Below, one piece after another: positions 45,476 through 54,476 of a DNA stretch of 64,000 bases. A model generated the notes under the pieces. The model had not been told where the DNA came from and made no database searches. It saw nothing but the letters and a program-made list of their open reading frames with translations. Source of the stretch: Curtobacterium sp. MCPF17_002 (lineage in GTDB: Bacteria > Actinomycetota > Actinomycetes > Actinomycetales > Microbacteriaceae); the NCBI RefSeq assembly GCF_003234115.2, contig NZ_CP126251.1, positions 2,604,001 through 2,668,000 on the forward strand, given 5' to 3'. The number at the start of each line of letters is the position of its first letter. Position 1 is the first letter of the stretch. The position numbers and the translations under genes are program-made.

Positions 45476-45673
45476 GGATCTACTGTACCCCATGATCGGG
45501 ACTCCGGGACAACCCCCGAAACGCGAACGCGACGGCAACCACGTACGAAAGCGACGGCACGCGCCCGCGGACCCGACGGCACGCACCCGCACCGTCCCCG
45601 TCGTCACCGGCCACCGCCCGAGGGGTAGTCTCCCGACTGCACCCTGCGGCCGCAACGACGCGAAAGGACATCG

Positions 45674-47635
45674 ATGTCCACTCCGACCCAGACCGATCCC
45701 CGCCATGACGGAGCACAGGACGGAGCGACCTTCCCGCCTCCGCCCGAGTTCGTCGCCGACGCGATCGCCGGCGAGGACCTGCACGAGGCCGCCGCCGCCG
45801 ACCGCGAGGCGTTCTGGGCCGAGCAGTCCCGCACCCTCCTGGACTGGCGGACCCCCTTCACGCAGACCCTGGACTGGTCCGGTGCCCCGTTCGCGAAGTG
45901 GTTCGCCGACGGCACGCTCAACGTCGCCGAGAACTGCCTCGACCGGCACGTCCGCGCGGGCAACGGCGACCGGGTCGCGATCCACTTCGAGGGCGCACCC
46001 GGCGACACCCGTCGGATCACCTACGCCGAGCTGACCGCGGAGGTCCAGCGCGCGGCGAACATGCTCACGGACCTCGGTGTCGGACACGGCGACCGGGTGA
46101 TCGTCTACCTCCCGCTCATCCCGGAGGCCGTGGTCACGATGCTCGCCGTCGCCCGGATCGGCGCGGTGCACTCCGTCGTCTTCGGCGGCTTCAGCGCGGA
46201 GAGCCTCCGCACCCGCATCGAGGACGCCGGCGCGAAGCTCGTCGTCACGGCAGACGGCGGGTGGCGTCGCGGTGCGGTGTCGGCGCTCAAGCCCGCGGTC
46301 GACGAGGCCCTCACCGGTGCGGGCACCGACAGCGTCGAGCACGTCCTCGTCGTCAAGCGCGGCGGCAACGAGATCGCCTGGAACGAGCGCGACCTGTGGT
46401 GGCACGACGAGCTCGCGAAGGCCGCTCCCGAGCACACCCCCGAGGCCTTCCCCGCCGAGAACCCGCTCTTCATCCTCTACACCTCGGGCACGACGGGGAA
46501 GCCGAAGGGCATCGTGCACACCTCGGGCGGCTACCTGACGCAGGCGGCGTACACGCACAAGAACGTGTTCGACATGCACCCGGAGAAGGACGTCTACTGG
46601 TGCACCGCCGACATCGGGTGGATCACCGGGCACTCCTACGTGGTCTACGGGCCCCTCGCGAACGGCGTCACGCAGGTCCTCTACGAGGGCACGCCGGACG
46701 AGCCGAAGCCCGGCCGCTGGTGGGACCTCGTCGACGCGTACGGCGTGACGGTCCTCTACACGGCGCCGACCGCGGTCCGCGCGGCGATGAAGGCCGGCCG
46801 TGAGATCCCCGAGGCCCGCAGCCTCGCGACCCTCCGCCTGCTCGGCAGCGTCGGCGAACCGATCAACCCCGAGGCCTGGCAGTGGTACCGGCAGGTCATC
46901 GGCCACGACCGCACGCCGATCGTCGACACGTGGTGGCAGACCGAGACGGGCGCGATCATGATCTCCGCCCTGCCCGGCGTCACGAAGCTCAAGCCCGGAG
47001 CGGCGCAGACGCCGCTGCCGGGCATCGTCGCCGAGATCGTCGACGACGACGGCAACCGTGCGGACCCCGGCGAGAGCGGCTACCTCACCATCACCGAGCC
47101 GTGGCCGTCGATGGCGCGCGGCATCTGGAACGACCCGGACCGGTTCGTCGAGACGTACTGGTCACGGTTCCCCGGCCGGTACTTCGCGGGCGACGGCGCA
47201 CGGCTCGACGGCCAGGGCGACATCTGGGTGCAGGGGCGTGTCGACGACGTCATGAACGTCTCCGGGCACCGTCTGTCGACGGCCGAGATCGAGTCGGCCC
47301 TGGTCGGGCACGAGGGCGTCGCCGAGGCAGCGGTCGTCGGGGCCGCCGACGAGACGACCGGTCAGGCGGTGGTCGCGTTCGTGATCCTCACGGCCGAGGC
47401 GGCGGCGGACGTCGACCGCGAGTCCGCCTCGACGGAGCTCCGCAACTGGGTGGGCAAGCGCATCGGCGCGATCGCGAAGCCGCGGCAGGTCGTGATCGTC
47501 CCGGAGCTGCCGAAGACGCGCTCCGGCAAGATCATGCGTCGCCTCCTGCGCGACGCGGCCGAGGGCCGCCGCATCGGTGACACGACGACGCTGGCCGACC
47601 CGACGATCATGGCGACCATCGCGGAACTCATGTAG
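45674..47635 (+). CDS. acs: acetyl-coenzyme A synthetase
   Basis: 653 residues, activating acetate with ATP and CoA. The AMP-binding core has YTSGTTGKPKGIVHT (about 270), WWQTETG, and the C-terminal PKTRSGKIMRR with the Lys that is regulated by acetylation. SVVFGGFSAESL and YTHKNVFDMHPEKDVYW are specific to Acs. The ribosome site is GAAAGGA. A TAGTCT -10-like sequence lies about 42 bases upstream. A terminator at 47650 follows. Confidence 0.94.
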   Translation: MSTPTQTDPRHDGAQDGATFPPPPEFVADAIAGEDLHEAAAADREAFWAEQSRTLLDWRTPFTQTLDWSGAPFAKWFADGTLNVAENCLDRHVRAGNGDRVAIHFEGAPGDTRRITYAELTAEVQRAANMLTDLGVGHGDRVIVYLPLIPEAVVTMLAVARIGAVHSVVFGGFSAESLRTRIEDAGAKLVVTADGGWRRGAVSALKPAVDEALTGAGTDSVEHVLVVKRGGNEIAWNERDLWWHDELAKAAPEHTPEAFPAENPLFILYTSGTTGKPKGIVHTSGGYLTQAAYTHKNVFDMHPEKDVYWCTADIGWITGHSYVVYGPLANGVTQVLYEGTPDEPKPGRWWDLVDAYGVTVLYTAPTAVRAAMKAGREIPEARSLATLRLLGSVGEPINPEAWQWYRQVIGHDRTPIVDTWWQTETGAIMISALPGVTKLKPGAAQTPLPGIVAEIVDDDGNRADPGESGYLTITEPWPSMARGIWNDPDRFVETYWSRFPGRYFAGDGARLDGQGDIWVQGRVDDVMNVSGHRLSTAEIESALVGHEGVAEAAVVGAADETTGQAVVAFVILTAEAAADVDRESASTELRNWVGKRIGAIAKPRQVVIVPELPKTRSGKIMRRLLRDAAEGRRIGDTTTLADPTIMATIAELM

Positions 47636-47649
47636 GTCTGCTCACGCAG

Positions 47650-47686
47650 GTCGCGCCTCCAGTCCGATGCAGACTGGAGGCGCGAC
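47650..47686. terminator. bidirectional terminator between acs and the RidA gene
   Basis: 15-base arms GTCGCGCCTCCAGTC and complement around a 7-base loop, between the convergent ends of acs and the RidA gene. It shares the CGCGCCTCCAG word with the dispersed palindromes. Confidence 0.78.
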
Positions 47687-47714
47687 TCGCGTGCGGTGCG
47701 TTGCTGACGGTCCG

Positions 47715-48176
47715 TCAGTCGGTGAGTTCCACCACCAGCTCGACCTCGACCGGTGCGTCCAGCGGCAGGACGGCGACGCCCACCGCGCTCCGCGCGTGGA
47801 CACCGGCATCGCCGAAGACCTCGCCGACCAGGGTGGAGGCGCCGTTCGCGACGCCCGGCTGCCCCGTGAACGACGGGTCGGAGGCGACGAAGACCGTCAC
47901 CTTGACGACCCGGGCGACGCGGTCGAGCGAGCCCGCGACCGACTGCACGGCGGCGAGCGCGTTGAGCACTGCCGTCCGGGCCTCGGCCGTGGCCGTCTCG
48001 GCGTCGACCGTCGCGCCGACCTTGCCGGTGACCGGCAGCGCGCCGTCCACGAACGGCAGCTGGCCGGCGGTGTAGACGTACTTGCCGGTGACCACGGCGG
48101 GCACGTACGCGGCCACCGGCGCGGCGACGGACGGGATCGTCAGGCCGAGTTCGGCGAGCCGGTCGGCGACGCTCAC
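47715..48176 (-). CDS. RidA-family (YjgF) enamine/imine deaminase
   Basis: 153 residues from a GTG at 48176. GLTIPSVAAPVAAYVPAVVTGKYVYTAGQLP is the start typical of the longer YjgF-like subgroup, and the C-terminal VEVELVVEL strand is conserved. RidA proteins remove reactive enamine intermediates from PLP enzymes. In this subgroup the canonical Arg near 105 is replaced (the equivalent region reads FGDAGVHARSAVGV, with an Arg shifted). It overlaps the small DUF4177-like gene by 4 bp. Confidence 0.82.
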   Translation of the reverse strand: MSVADRLAELGLTIPSVAAPVAAYVPAVVTGKYVYTAGQLPFVDGALPVTGKVGATVDAETATAEARTAVLNALAAVQSVAGSLDRVARVVKVTVFVASDPSFTGQPGVANGASTLVGEVFGDAGVHARSAVGVAVLPLDAPVEVELVVELTD

Positions 48177-48331
48177 GCGTCGGCCTTCGGGCGCTTCAGG
48201 TAGGCGACGAGCCCGCCCTCGGGCCCGGTGACGACCTGGACCAGCTCCCAGCCCTCGTCCCCGAAGTTGTTGAGGATGGCGGTGGTGTTGTGGATGAGCA
48301 ACGGAGCGGTGAAGTATTCCCAGCGAGTCAT
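48173..48331 (-). CDS. DUF4177-like small protein
   Basis: 52 residues, a gene easily missed because of its size. It starts MTRWEYFTAPLLIHN and ends AYLKRPKADA, with the central GDEGWELVQVV typical of DUF4177 proteins. AAGGAT lies 5 bases before the ATG at 48331. Its stop overlaps the RidA GTG, so the two are coupled. It is divergent from the penicillin-binding protein gene with only 50 bp between the starts. No biochemical role is known to me. Confidence 0.8.
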   Translation of the reverse strand: MTRWEYFTAPLLIHNTTAILNNFGDEGWELVQVVTGPEGGLVAYLKRPKADA

Positions 48332-48368
48332 GGAGATCCTTGCCAGCCTTTCAGTCGGCGGTGTCGTT

Positions 48369-48374
48369 TAGGCT
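48369..48374 (+). promoter_or_regulatory. -10 element (TAGGCT) of the penicillin-binding protein gene
   Basis: TAGGCT ends 7 bases before the ATG at 48382, without a ribosome site in between. It fits the leaderless pattern seen at several other genes here. Confidence 0.5.
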
Positions 48375-48381
48375 GCATCCT

Positions 48382-50946
48382 ATGTCTGCCCAGAAGACGT
48401 CTGCCTCGCGGACCAAGCCCGTCTCTGCAGTCGGCGCCTTCGTCGGTTTCGTCGGTTTCAGCGTGCTCGCCGGTCTGCTCGTCACGATCGGGGTCACCCC
48501 GGCGATCGCGGTGGCCGGTGTCACCACGACGTCGACCATCGGCGTGTTCGAGTCCCTGCCGGAGTACATCGAGATCGGTGACCTCCCGCAGCGCAACGAG
48601 CTGTACGCGTACCAGGGCGGCAAGTCGGTGCACTTCGCGACGGTCTACGACCAGAACCGCCAAGAGCTCAAGTTCGACCAGATCAGCGACCAGCTGAAGA
48701 ACGCGGCCATCGACGGCGAGGACAAGCGCTTCTACGAGCACGGCGGCGTCGACATGACCTCGCTGGTCCGCGCGGGCGTCGGTTCGCTCGCGGGCGGCCT
48801 CGGCGAGTCCGGCGGTGGCTCGACGCTGACGATGCAGCTCGTCCGCAACATCAAGATGAACCAGGCGCTCGAGCTCCCGACGCAGGAAGAGCGCCTCAAG
48901 GCCTACAACGACGCGGTCGAGCAGACCATCCCCCGCAAGCTCGAGGAGATGAAGCTCGCGATCGGCCTCGCGAAGAAGTACACGCACAAGGAGATCCTCA
49001 CCGGGTACCTCAACATCGCGTACTTCGGCGACCAGACCTACGGCGTGCAGGCCGCGGCGCAGCACTACTACAACAAGAGCGCGACCGACCTGACGCCGGC
49101 CGAGGCAGCCTCGATCCTCGCGATCGTGCAGTCCCCGAACACGCGCAACCTGTCGAACCCCAAGTACTACGACGCCAACGTCGCGCGCCGGAACGTCATC
49201 CTCAAGTCGATGTACGCCCAGAACCACCTGACGAAGGCCGACTACGACAAGGCCGTCGCGTCGAACCCGAAGGACTACGTCCACCTGACCGAGCCGGCAC
49301 AGGGCTGCCGCGCCTCCGTCGGTGATGGCTCGCAGTTCTTCTGCGACTACGCCGTCAAGGTCGTCAAGGAGATGTCGCAGCTGGGCGCCACCCAGAAAGA
49401 GCGCGCCGCGGCGTGGCGCAACGGTGGGTACAAGATCCAAACCACGCTGAACATCGATCTGAACGCGAAGCAGAAGGAAATCCTCAACACCTACGACAAC
49501 AAGGCCGAGACACAACTCGCGCTCGGTTCGACGCTGAACTCGATTGAGGCCGGCACTGGCCGCATCCTCACGATGGCGCAGAACAAGGACTACGACCAGT
49601 CGTTGAAGTCTGCTTCCACATCGACGTCGATCAACTACAGCGTCGACTACAAGTACGGCAACTCCGGCGGCTTCCAGACCGGCTCGACGTACAAGCTGTT
49701 CACCCTGCTCGCGTGGCTCAAGGCCGGTCACGGCCTGAACGAGACCGTGAGCGGGACACCTCGGTTGATGTCGTCCGGGTGGACCGAATGTGGTCAGCCC
49801 TACTACGCGGGTGGCTACACGCCGAAGAACGACTCCCCCGGAGAGAGCGGCAACTACACGGTGGCGCGTGCGACTGCACTGTCCATCAACCTCGCCTTCC
49901 TGAACATGGCGCAAAAGCTCGACCTGTGCGACATCAAGGACGTCGCAGAGTCGCTCGGTGTGCATCGCGCCGATGGCGGCGACCTCAAGTCGAATCCGAC
50001 CTCCGTCCTCGGCATCAACGAGATCGCACCGATGACCATGGCGGCCGCCTACGCCGGTGTGGCCAACAACGGTCTCTACTGCGCCCCGATCGCAATCGAG
50101 CAGATCACGAACGCCGATGGCAAGAAGCTCGGCGGGCAAACGAAGGACTGCAAGCAGGCAATCGAACCAGCTGTGGCGCAGGCGGCGGTGCTCGCCATGA
50201 AGGGCACGATTGCTGGCGGAACTGCCGTCGGCGCGCAGACCCCAGACGGCACGCAGCTGTTCGGCAAGACGGGCACCACCGACACGGCGAACCAGATCTG
50301 GCTCGTCGGATCGAGTTCGCGTGTCGCCACGGCCTACTGGCAGGGAAACACGAACGGCAAGGAGCTCAATCTCCGCCACTACAGCAATGGTGTCAACGGC
50401 ACGTACGCCGGCGCACGTGCTGGTGTCTGGCGGATGGCACAGACCCCGGTCAACGCCGAGTACCCGGCCGGGCCGTTCACCAATCCCGACTCGTCGACGA
50501 TCCGTGGGAACAGCAAGGCCGTTCCTGACGTTCAGGGCAAGAGCGCTGCGGACGCCAAGGCAGCGCTCGCGGGGTCTGGCTTCACGTACGTGGATGGCGG
50601 AGCGCAACCAGGAGCACAGCCGGTCGGCACCGTGACCTCGACATCGCCTTCCCCCGGGTCGCTGCTGTCGAGTGGGTCGAGTGTCACCGTCTACACATCG
50701 GACGGTTCGCAGATCGTGGTCCCCTCGGTTCCGGGCAAGAGCGTCGACGATGCCCGGTCGCAGCTCAACCAGGTCGGGTTCACGAACGTGGAGATCTCGG
50801 GCCAGTACGCCAAGGGCGGTGGCGGGAAGGAATGCCGCGTCGCATCCGTCGACCCGGGCGTCCACACGAACGCCGGCAAGGACTCGACGATCACGTTGAC
50901 CCTCTACGGCGACAAGAACGGCAAGGCGCCCAAGGACTGCAAGTGA
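48382..50946 (+). CDS. class A penicillin-binding protein with PASTA domains
   Basis: 854 residues. After one membrane helix (about 20-42) the glycosyltransferase 51 domain has EDKRFYEHGGVD (catalytic Glu, about 115) and GGSTLTMQLVRN. The transpeptidase domain has SxxK in TGSTYKLF (about 436), SxN in LSINLAF and KTG in FGKTGTTD. Two PASTA domains close the protein. It builds and crosslinks peptidoglycan. From about base 49430 to 50850 the third codon positions become much less G/C-rich than in the first third, a hint of recombination. It overlaps the phosphoesterase gene by 4 bp. Confidence 0.92.
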   Translation: MSAQKTSASRTKPVSAVGAFVGFVGFSVLAGLLVTIGVTPAIAVAGVTTTSTIGVFESLPEYIEIGDLPQRNELYAYQGGKSVHFATVYDQNRQELKFDQISDQLKNAAIDGEDKRFYEHGGVDMTSLVRAGVGSLAGGLGESGGGSTLTMQLVRNIKMNQALELPTQEERLKAYNDAVEQTIPRKLEEMKLAIGLAKKYTHKEILTGYLNIAYFGDQTYGVQAAAQHYYNKSATDLTPAEAASILAIVQSPNTRNLSNPKYYDANVARRNVILKSMYAQNHLTKADYDKAVASNPKDYVHLTEPAQGCRASVGDGSQFFCDYAVKVVKEMSQLGATQKERAAAWRNGGYKIQTTLNIDLNAKQKEILNTYDNKAETQLALGSTLNSIEAGTGRILTMAQNKDYDQSLKSASTSTSINYSVDYKYGNSGGFQTGSTYKLFTLLAWLKAGHGLNETVSGTPRLMSSGWTECGQPYYAGGYTPKNDSPGESGNYTVARATALSINLAFLNMAQKLDLCDIKDVAESLGVHRADGGDLKSNPTSVLGINEIAPMTMAAAYAGVANNGLYCAPIAIEQITNADGKKLGGQTKDCKQAIEPAVAQAAVLAMKGTIAGGTAVGAQTPDGTQLFGKTGTTDTANQIWLVGSSSRVATAYWQGNTNGKELNLRHYSNGVNGTYAGARAGVWRMAQTPVNAEYPAGPFTNPDSSTIRGNSKAVPDVQGKSAADAKAALAGSGFTYVDGGAQPGAQPVGTVTSTSPSPGSLLSSGSSVTVYTSDGSQIVVPSVPGKSVDDARSQLNQVGFTNVEISGQYAKGGGGKECRVASVDPGVHTNAGKDSTITLTLYGDKNGKAPKDCK

Positions 50947-51899
50947 CCCGCGGTCGCGCCGCGCTCGGGGTCGTCGCCGCCGGCGCGGCCGTCGGTGCCG
51001 CGACCGCGGCCTGGGGCACGCTCGTCGAGCGACGTCGCTTCGGCATCCGGTGGGAGACCGTCCCGGTCCTCCCGCCGGGGTCGCGCGACGTCGTGGTCCT
51101 GCACTTGTCCGACATCCACATGGCGCCGTGGCAGGCGGACAAGCAGCAGTGGCTGCGTGACCTCAGCCTCATCGAGCCGGACTTCATCGTGAACACCGGC
51201 GACAACCTCGGGCACCCGACGGCGAACGCTGCCGTCGAGTACGCGCTCGAGCCGTTCCGCGGTGTCCCCGGCGCCTTCGCGTACGGGTCGAACGACTTCT
51301 ACGGGCCGTCACCCCGGAACCCGTTCAAGTACTTCTCCGGTCCGAGCCGCATGCACGCCGACAGCCGCCCGGTGGAGCTCGACATCGACCGGCAGACCGC
51401 GTTCTTCGAGTCACTCGGCTGGCTCGACGTCAACGACCAAGCGCACGCCATCGAGCTCCGCGGCTCACGCTTCGAGCTCTTCGGCACGTCGGACGCCCAC
51501 CGCGAGTGGGACCGGCTCGACCTGCTCCCGACCAACGTCGACGAGATGCGCAGCGACGTCCCGTGGTCGGAGGACGAAGACGGCCCCTCCCCCGTCGCGA
51601 TCGGCATCACGCACGCGCCGTACCGCCGCGTGCTCGACGCCTTCGTCACGCAGGGTGCGGACGTCATCTTCGCCGGGCACACCCACGGCGGTCAGGTGCA
51701 GGTCCCCGGGGTCGGTGCACTCGTCACGAACTGCGACCTGCCGCGCCGCTACGTCAGCGGCCTGCACAAGTGGCAGCACCGCGGGCACTGGTCGTGGCTC
51801 GAGGTCTCCGCGGGTCTCGGCACGTCGATCTACGCGCCCGTCCGGTTCGCCTGCCGGCCCGAAGCGGTCGTCATCACCCTGACGGCTCGCACCGACTGA
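50943..51899 (+). CDS. metallophosphoesterase
   Basis: 318 residues from a GTG overlapping the PBP stop. An N-terminal membrane helix (about 6-24) anchors it. The calcineurin-like domain follows: LSDIHMAPWQ (metal Asp and His), NTGDNLGHP, YGSNDFYG (in place of GNHD, with Ser-Asn-Asp), and AGHTHGGQVQVPG. This is the YkuE-like class associated with the cell envelope. The coupling to a PBP gene is common in actinobacteria and suggests a cell-wall lipid or nucleotide substrate. Confidence 0.85.
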   Translation: MTRGRAALGVVAAGAAVGAATAAWGTLVERRRFGIRWETVPVLPPGSRDVVVLHLSDIHMAPWQADKQQWLRDLSLIEPDFIVNTGDNLGHPTANAAVEYALEPFRGVPGAFAYGSNDFYGPSPRNPFKYFSGPSRMHADSRPVELDIDRQTAFFESLGWLDVNDQAHAIELRGSRFELFGTSDAHREWDRLDLLPTNVDEMRSDVPWSEDEDGPSPVAIGITHAPYRRVLDAFVTQGADVIFAGHTHGGQVQVPGVGALVTNCDLPRRYVSGLHKWQHRGHWSWLEVSAGLGTSIYAPVRFACRPEAVVITLTARTD

Positions 51900-52001
51900 C
51901 ACACGTCGGCACGACGCGCCCGGGAGTTCAGCGCTGGTCACGAGCACCCCTGATCATCGGGTAGACTTCCATGGTTGCTCCGGTACGGAGCGACCACACC
52001 G

Positions 52002-52076
<75 letters not shown>

Positions 52077-52096
52077 ACTGTGTTGAGACAGTACGA

Positions 52097-52130
52097 AGTA
52101 GGCCCTGGTTCTCCGGAACCGGGGCCTACT
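52097..52130 (+). terminator. terminator after tRNA-Pro
   Basis: AGTAGGCCCTGGTTC and GGAACCGGGGCCTACT form a long stem with one wobble pair and a 3-base loop, 21 bases after the tRNA, followed by GCTTTG. Confidence 0.75.
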
Positions 52131-52212
52131 GCTTTGTCGGACGTCTGTCAGATGTCGGTCTCGTCGGACCCCTATGCTGACCGACAGCCGCACACGTCCT
52201 GGGGGGTCCTCG

Positions 52213-52713
52213 ATGCGCGTCCGAACCATCGTCGTGATCGGCCTCGTCGTGACGCTGATCGCATCCATCGTCGTCGCCCGGCGGAGCGGCACCGCCGAGG
52301 TGTCCGGCACGATGACCTCCTCCGTCCGCGACGTGCGCGACCGGCTCGAGGACGTCGCGGAGGTCAGCGCCAGCCGTGGCGAGTTCGACCGAGCACTGCG
52401 CTCGGGCGGCCTCTTCACCCAGCTGCTGCTCGATCCGACAGCGGACGACATCCGTTCGGTCGAGCCCGGACCGACCACCGCGGTCACGTCGATCCGGTGG
52501 ACGGACGACGACACCGTCGAGCTCGAGATGTTCACCACCGGGCACACGTCGCGGATGACCGGCTTCTTCGGGGAACAGGCGACGAACGCCTTCGGGTGCG
52601 CTCGACTCGAGGCGCAGGTCGGGCGCAGTGCGAGCGCCCGCGCGATCCGTTGCGGTGCCGTGGTCCGGGCAGTCTTCGGCGAGCCGTGGGTCGAGGTCCG
52701 CCCGCGGCCATGA
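52213..52713 (+). CDS. membrane-anchored protein of unknown function
   Basis: 166 residues from the ATG at 52213, which has a G-rich GGGGGGT upstream. One membrane helix near the N-terminus (TIVVIGLVVTLIASIVVA) is followed by an extracytoplasmic domain with two Cys in the last third (FGCARLEA and AIRCGAV) that may form a disulfide. No family recognised. It lies between tRNA-Pro and the two-component pair, 89 bp before the kinase, and might be a sensor partner, but no evidence beyond position supports that. Confidence 0.6.
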   Translation: MRVRTIVVIGLVVTLIASIVVARRSGTAEVSGTMTSSVRDVRDRLEDVAEVSASRGEFDRALRSGGLFTQLLLDPTADDIRSVEPGPTTAVTSIRWTDDDTVELEMFTTGHTSRMTGFFGEQATNAFGCARLEAQVGRSASARAIRCGAVVRAVFGEPWVEVRPRP

Positions 52714-52802
52714 CCACGACCACGGATGGTGTACAACCGAGGACACACGTCCGCCGCCCCCGGGCCTCGGCCGGTGCCGCGCAGGGATAGCCTCGGACCG
52801 CC

Positions 52803-53828
52803 ATGCAGATCTCCGCACCCCTGTCCGCCGTCCTCACGCAGATCGGCGCCCGGTTCCCCGAGCTCGCCGACGACCCGCTCCTCGCACAGAACCTGTTCGA
52901 GAACGTCACGTCGATGGTCGCCGAGGCGCACGAACGCTACGCCGAGGGCGCCGACGCCAGCGTGGTGAGCGACCGGTACCTCGACCCCGCGCACCTGGCG
53001 ACGGGTGCGCTGCACGCCGAACACGCCCAGCACCCGGCCGGGGCGATGCTCGCCGCCGAGGTCCTCTTCGACGCGTACCTGCCGGTCTTCGTCGACGAGG
53101 TAGGAGCAGGGACCACACACGAGGTTCTCCGCGCGACGCGGGCCCTGCACGCAGCGATCTGGAGCCGGTTCCCCGCCGGCGCGATCGCCTACACAGAAGC
53201 CCTCCGGCAGCGGGTGACGACGGCGCACATGGACTCACGGACACAGATCGCCCGCGACCTGCACGACCGCGTGGCGCACGGCATCCTCGCCGGGCTGCAG
53301 CGGCTCGACCTGGTGCTCCTGACCGATCCGCCCGCAGACGCCCGCAGCGAGCAGCTGGAGGCCGCCGGACGGCTCCTCCGTGGCGCCTTGACGGACGTGC
53401 AGGACCTGGCCGTCGCGCTGCACGCGCGTGTCGGCGAGGACCTGCTCGACGACGCGGTCCGGCGGCACGTCGCCGACCTCTTCCCCGGTGACGACCTGCT
53501 GACGGTGACGACCTCGGGCGCTCCCGTACCGCTGCCGAACTGGCGGGCCGAGGAAGCGCTGACGATCGTGCTCGAGGCCCTGACGAACCGGCGGAAGCAC
53601 GCGCCGGGAGCGCCGTGCACCGTCGTGCTCACCTGGGCGGACGATCACGTGGTGGTCGTGATCGCCGACGACGGACCGGGCTTCGACACGAGCAGCACGT
53701 CCGACGGCCGCCTCGGGCAGCACACGATGCGCGAGCGCGCCGCAGTGATCGGCGCCGTGCTCGACGTCGAGAGCGCTCCCGGCGCCGGGACGACGGTCCG
53801 GCTCACCATCCCGAAGGGCACGATGTGA
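52803..53828 (+). CDS. cytosolic sensor histidine kinase (NarL-type, HisKA_3)
   Basis: 341 residues without membrane helices. Residues 1-150 are a helical input region. The dimerisation box has the phosphorylated His in IARDLHDRVAHG (about 155). The ATP-binding domain has an N-box EALTNRRKHAPG, in which Arg-Arg replaces the usual Ala-Arg pair, and DDGPGFD as the D-box. Its stop overlaps the start of the response regulator by 4 bp. The lack of membrane helices suggests it senses an intracellular signal. A TAGCCT sequence lies 9 bases before the ATG. Confidence 0.87.
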   Translation: MQISAPLSAVLTQIGARFPELADDPLLAQNLFENVTSMVAEAHERYAEGADASVVSDRYLDPAHLATGALHAEHAQHPAGAMLAAEVLFDAYLPVFVDEVGAGTTHEVLRATRALHAAIWSRFPAGAIAYTEALRQRVTTAHMDSRTQIARDLHDRVAHGILAGLQRLDLVLLTDPPADARSEQLEAAGRLLRGALTDVQDLAVALHARVGEDLLDDAVRRHVADLFPGDDLLTVTTSGAPVPLPNWRAEEALTIVLEALTNRRKHAPGAPCTVVLTWADDHVVVVIADDGPGFDTSSTSDGRLGQHTMRERAAVIGAVLDVESAPGAGTTVRLTIPKGTM

Positions 53829-54475
53829 CCGCCAACGACCGCTCCGTCAGTGCCACGACGGCCGTCACCCACGTCGCGATCGTCGACGACCACCGGCTCT
53901 TCCGCGAGGGGCTGGCGACGATCCTCGCCTCCGTGCCGACCATCCGGGTCGTGGCGCACGGGGAACGCCCCGCGGACGTGCTGGACTCCCCCGAGGTCGC
54001 AGCGATCGACGTGCTACTGCTCGACGTCGAGCTCGACGGCCCCCCGGCACGCACCACGATCGCCACGGTGCGCCGGAACCACCCGGGCATCGCAGTCGTC
54101 GTGCTGACGATGCACCGGGACGCCGTGCTCCGCCGAGCCCTGCTCGATGCCGGCGCGGTCGACTTCGTCACGAAGGACACCCCGAGCCGTGAACTCGTCG
54201 ACCGCATCGTCCGGGCGACGAGCGCCGACGCGGCACCGGTGACGTTCCCGATCGACCTCGTCACCGAGGCCCGGGCGGGCTCACCGCTCAGCGACCGCGA
54301 ACTCGAGGTCCTGCGGCTCGTCGCGGCCGCACGGTCGAACGCCGAGATCGCCACGGACCTCGGTCTCGCGGTCGGCACCGTGAAGCGCCACGTCTACAAC
54401 GTGTTCCGGAAGCTCGACGTCGGTTCACGAGTGGCGGCGATCGCCACCGCAACCCGGCTCGGCCTGCTCGCCTAG
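53825..54475 (+). CDS. NarL/FixJ-family response regulator
   Basis: 216 residues. The receiver domain has the acidic pair (IVDDHRLF), phosphorylated Asp in LLLDVELDG (about 61) and Lys in FVTKDTP. The LuxR-type HTH is LSDRELEVLRLVAAARSNAEIATDLGLAVGTVKRHV. It is coupled to the kinase before it. The TAG stop at 54473-54475 lies inside the CCTAGG target duplicated by the IS481-family element, so the insertion left the protein intact. Confidence 0.9.
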   Translation: MTANDRSVSATTAVTHVAIVDDHRLFREGLATILASVPTIRVVAHGERPADVLDSPEVAAIDVLLLDVELDGPPARTTIATVRRNHPGIAVVVLTMHRDAVLRRALLDAGAVDFVTKDTPSRELVDRIVRATSADAAPVTFPIDLVTEARAGSPLSDRELEVLRLVAAARSNAEIATDLGLAVGTVKRHVYNVFRKLDVGSRVAAIATATRLGLLA

Positions 54476-54476
54476 G

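Noticed and set aside
45044..45673. Possible small genes in the 630-bp gap before acs
   Set aside because: Short frames lack start signals and coding character; the conserved content is the 6C RNA and promoter elements.
54473..54475. Disruption of the response regulator by the IS element
   Set aside because: The TAG stop is preserved in the target duplication, so the coding sequence is complete.
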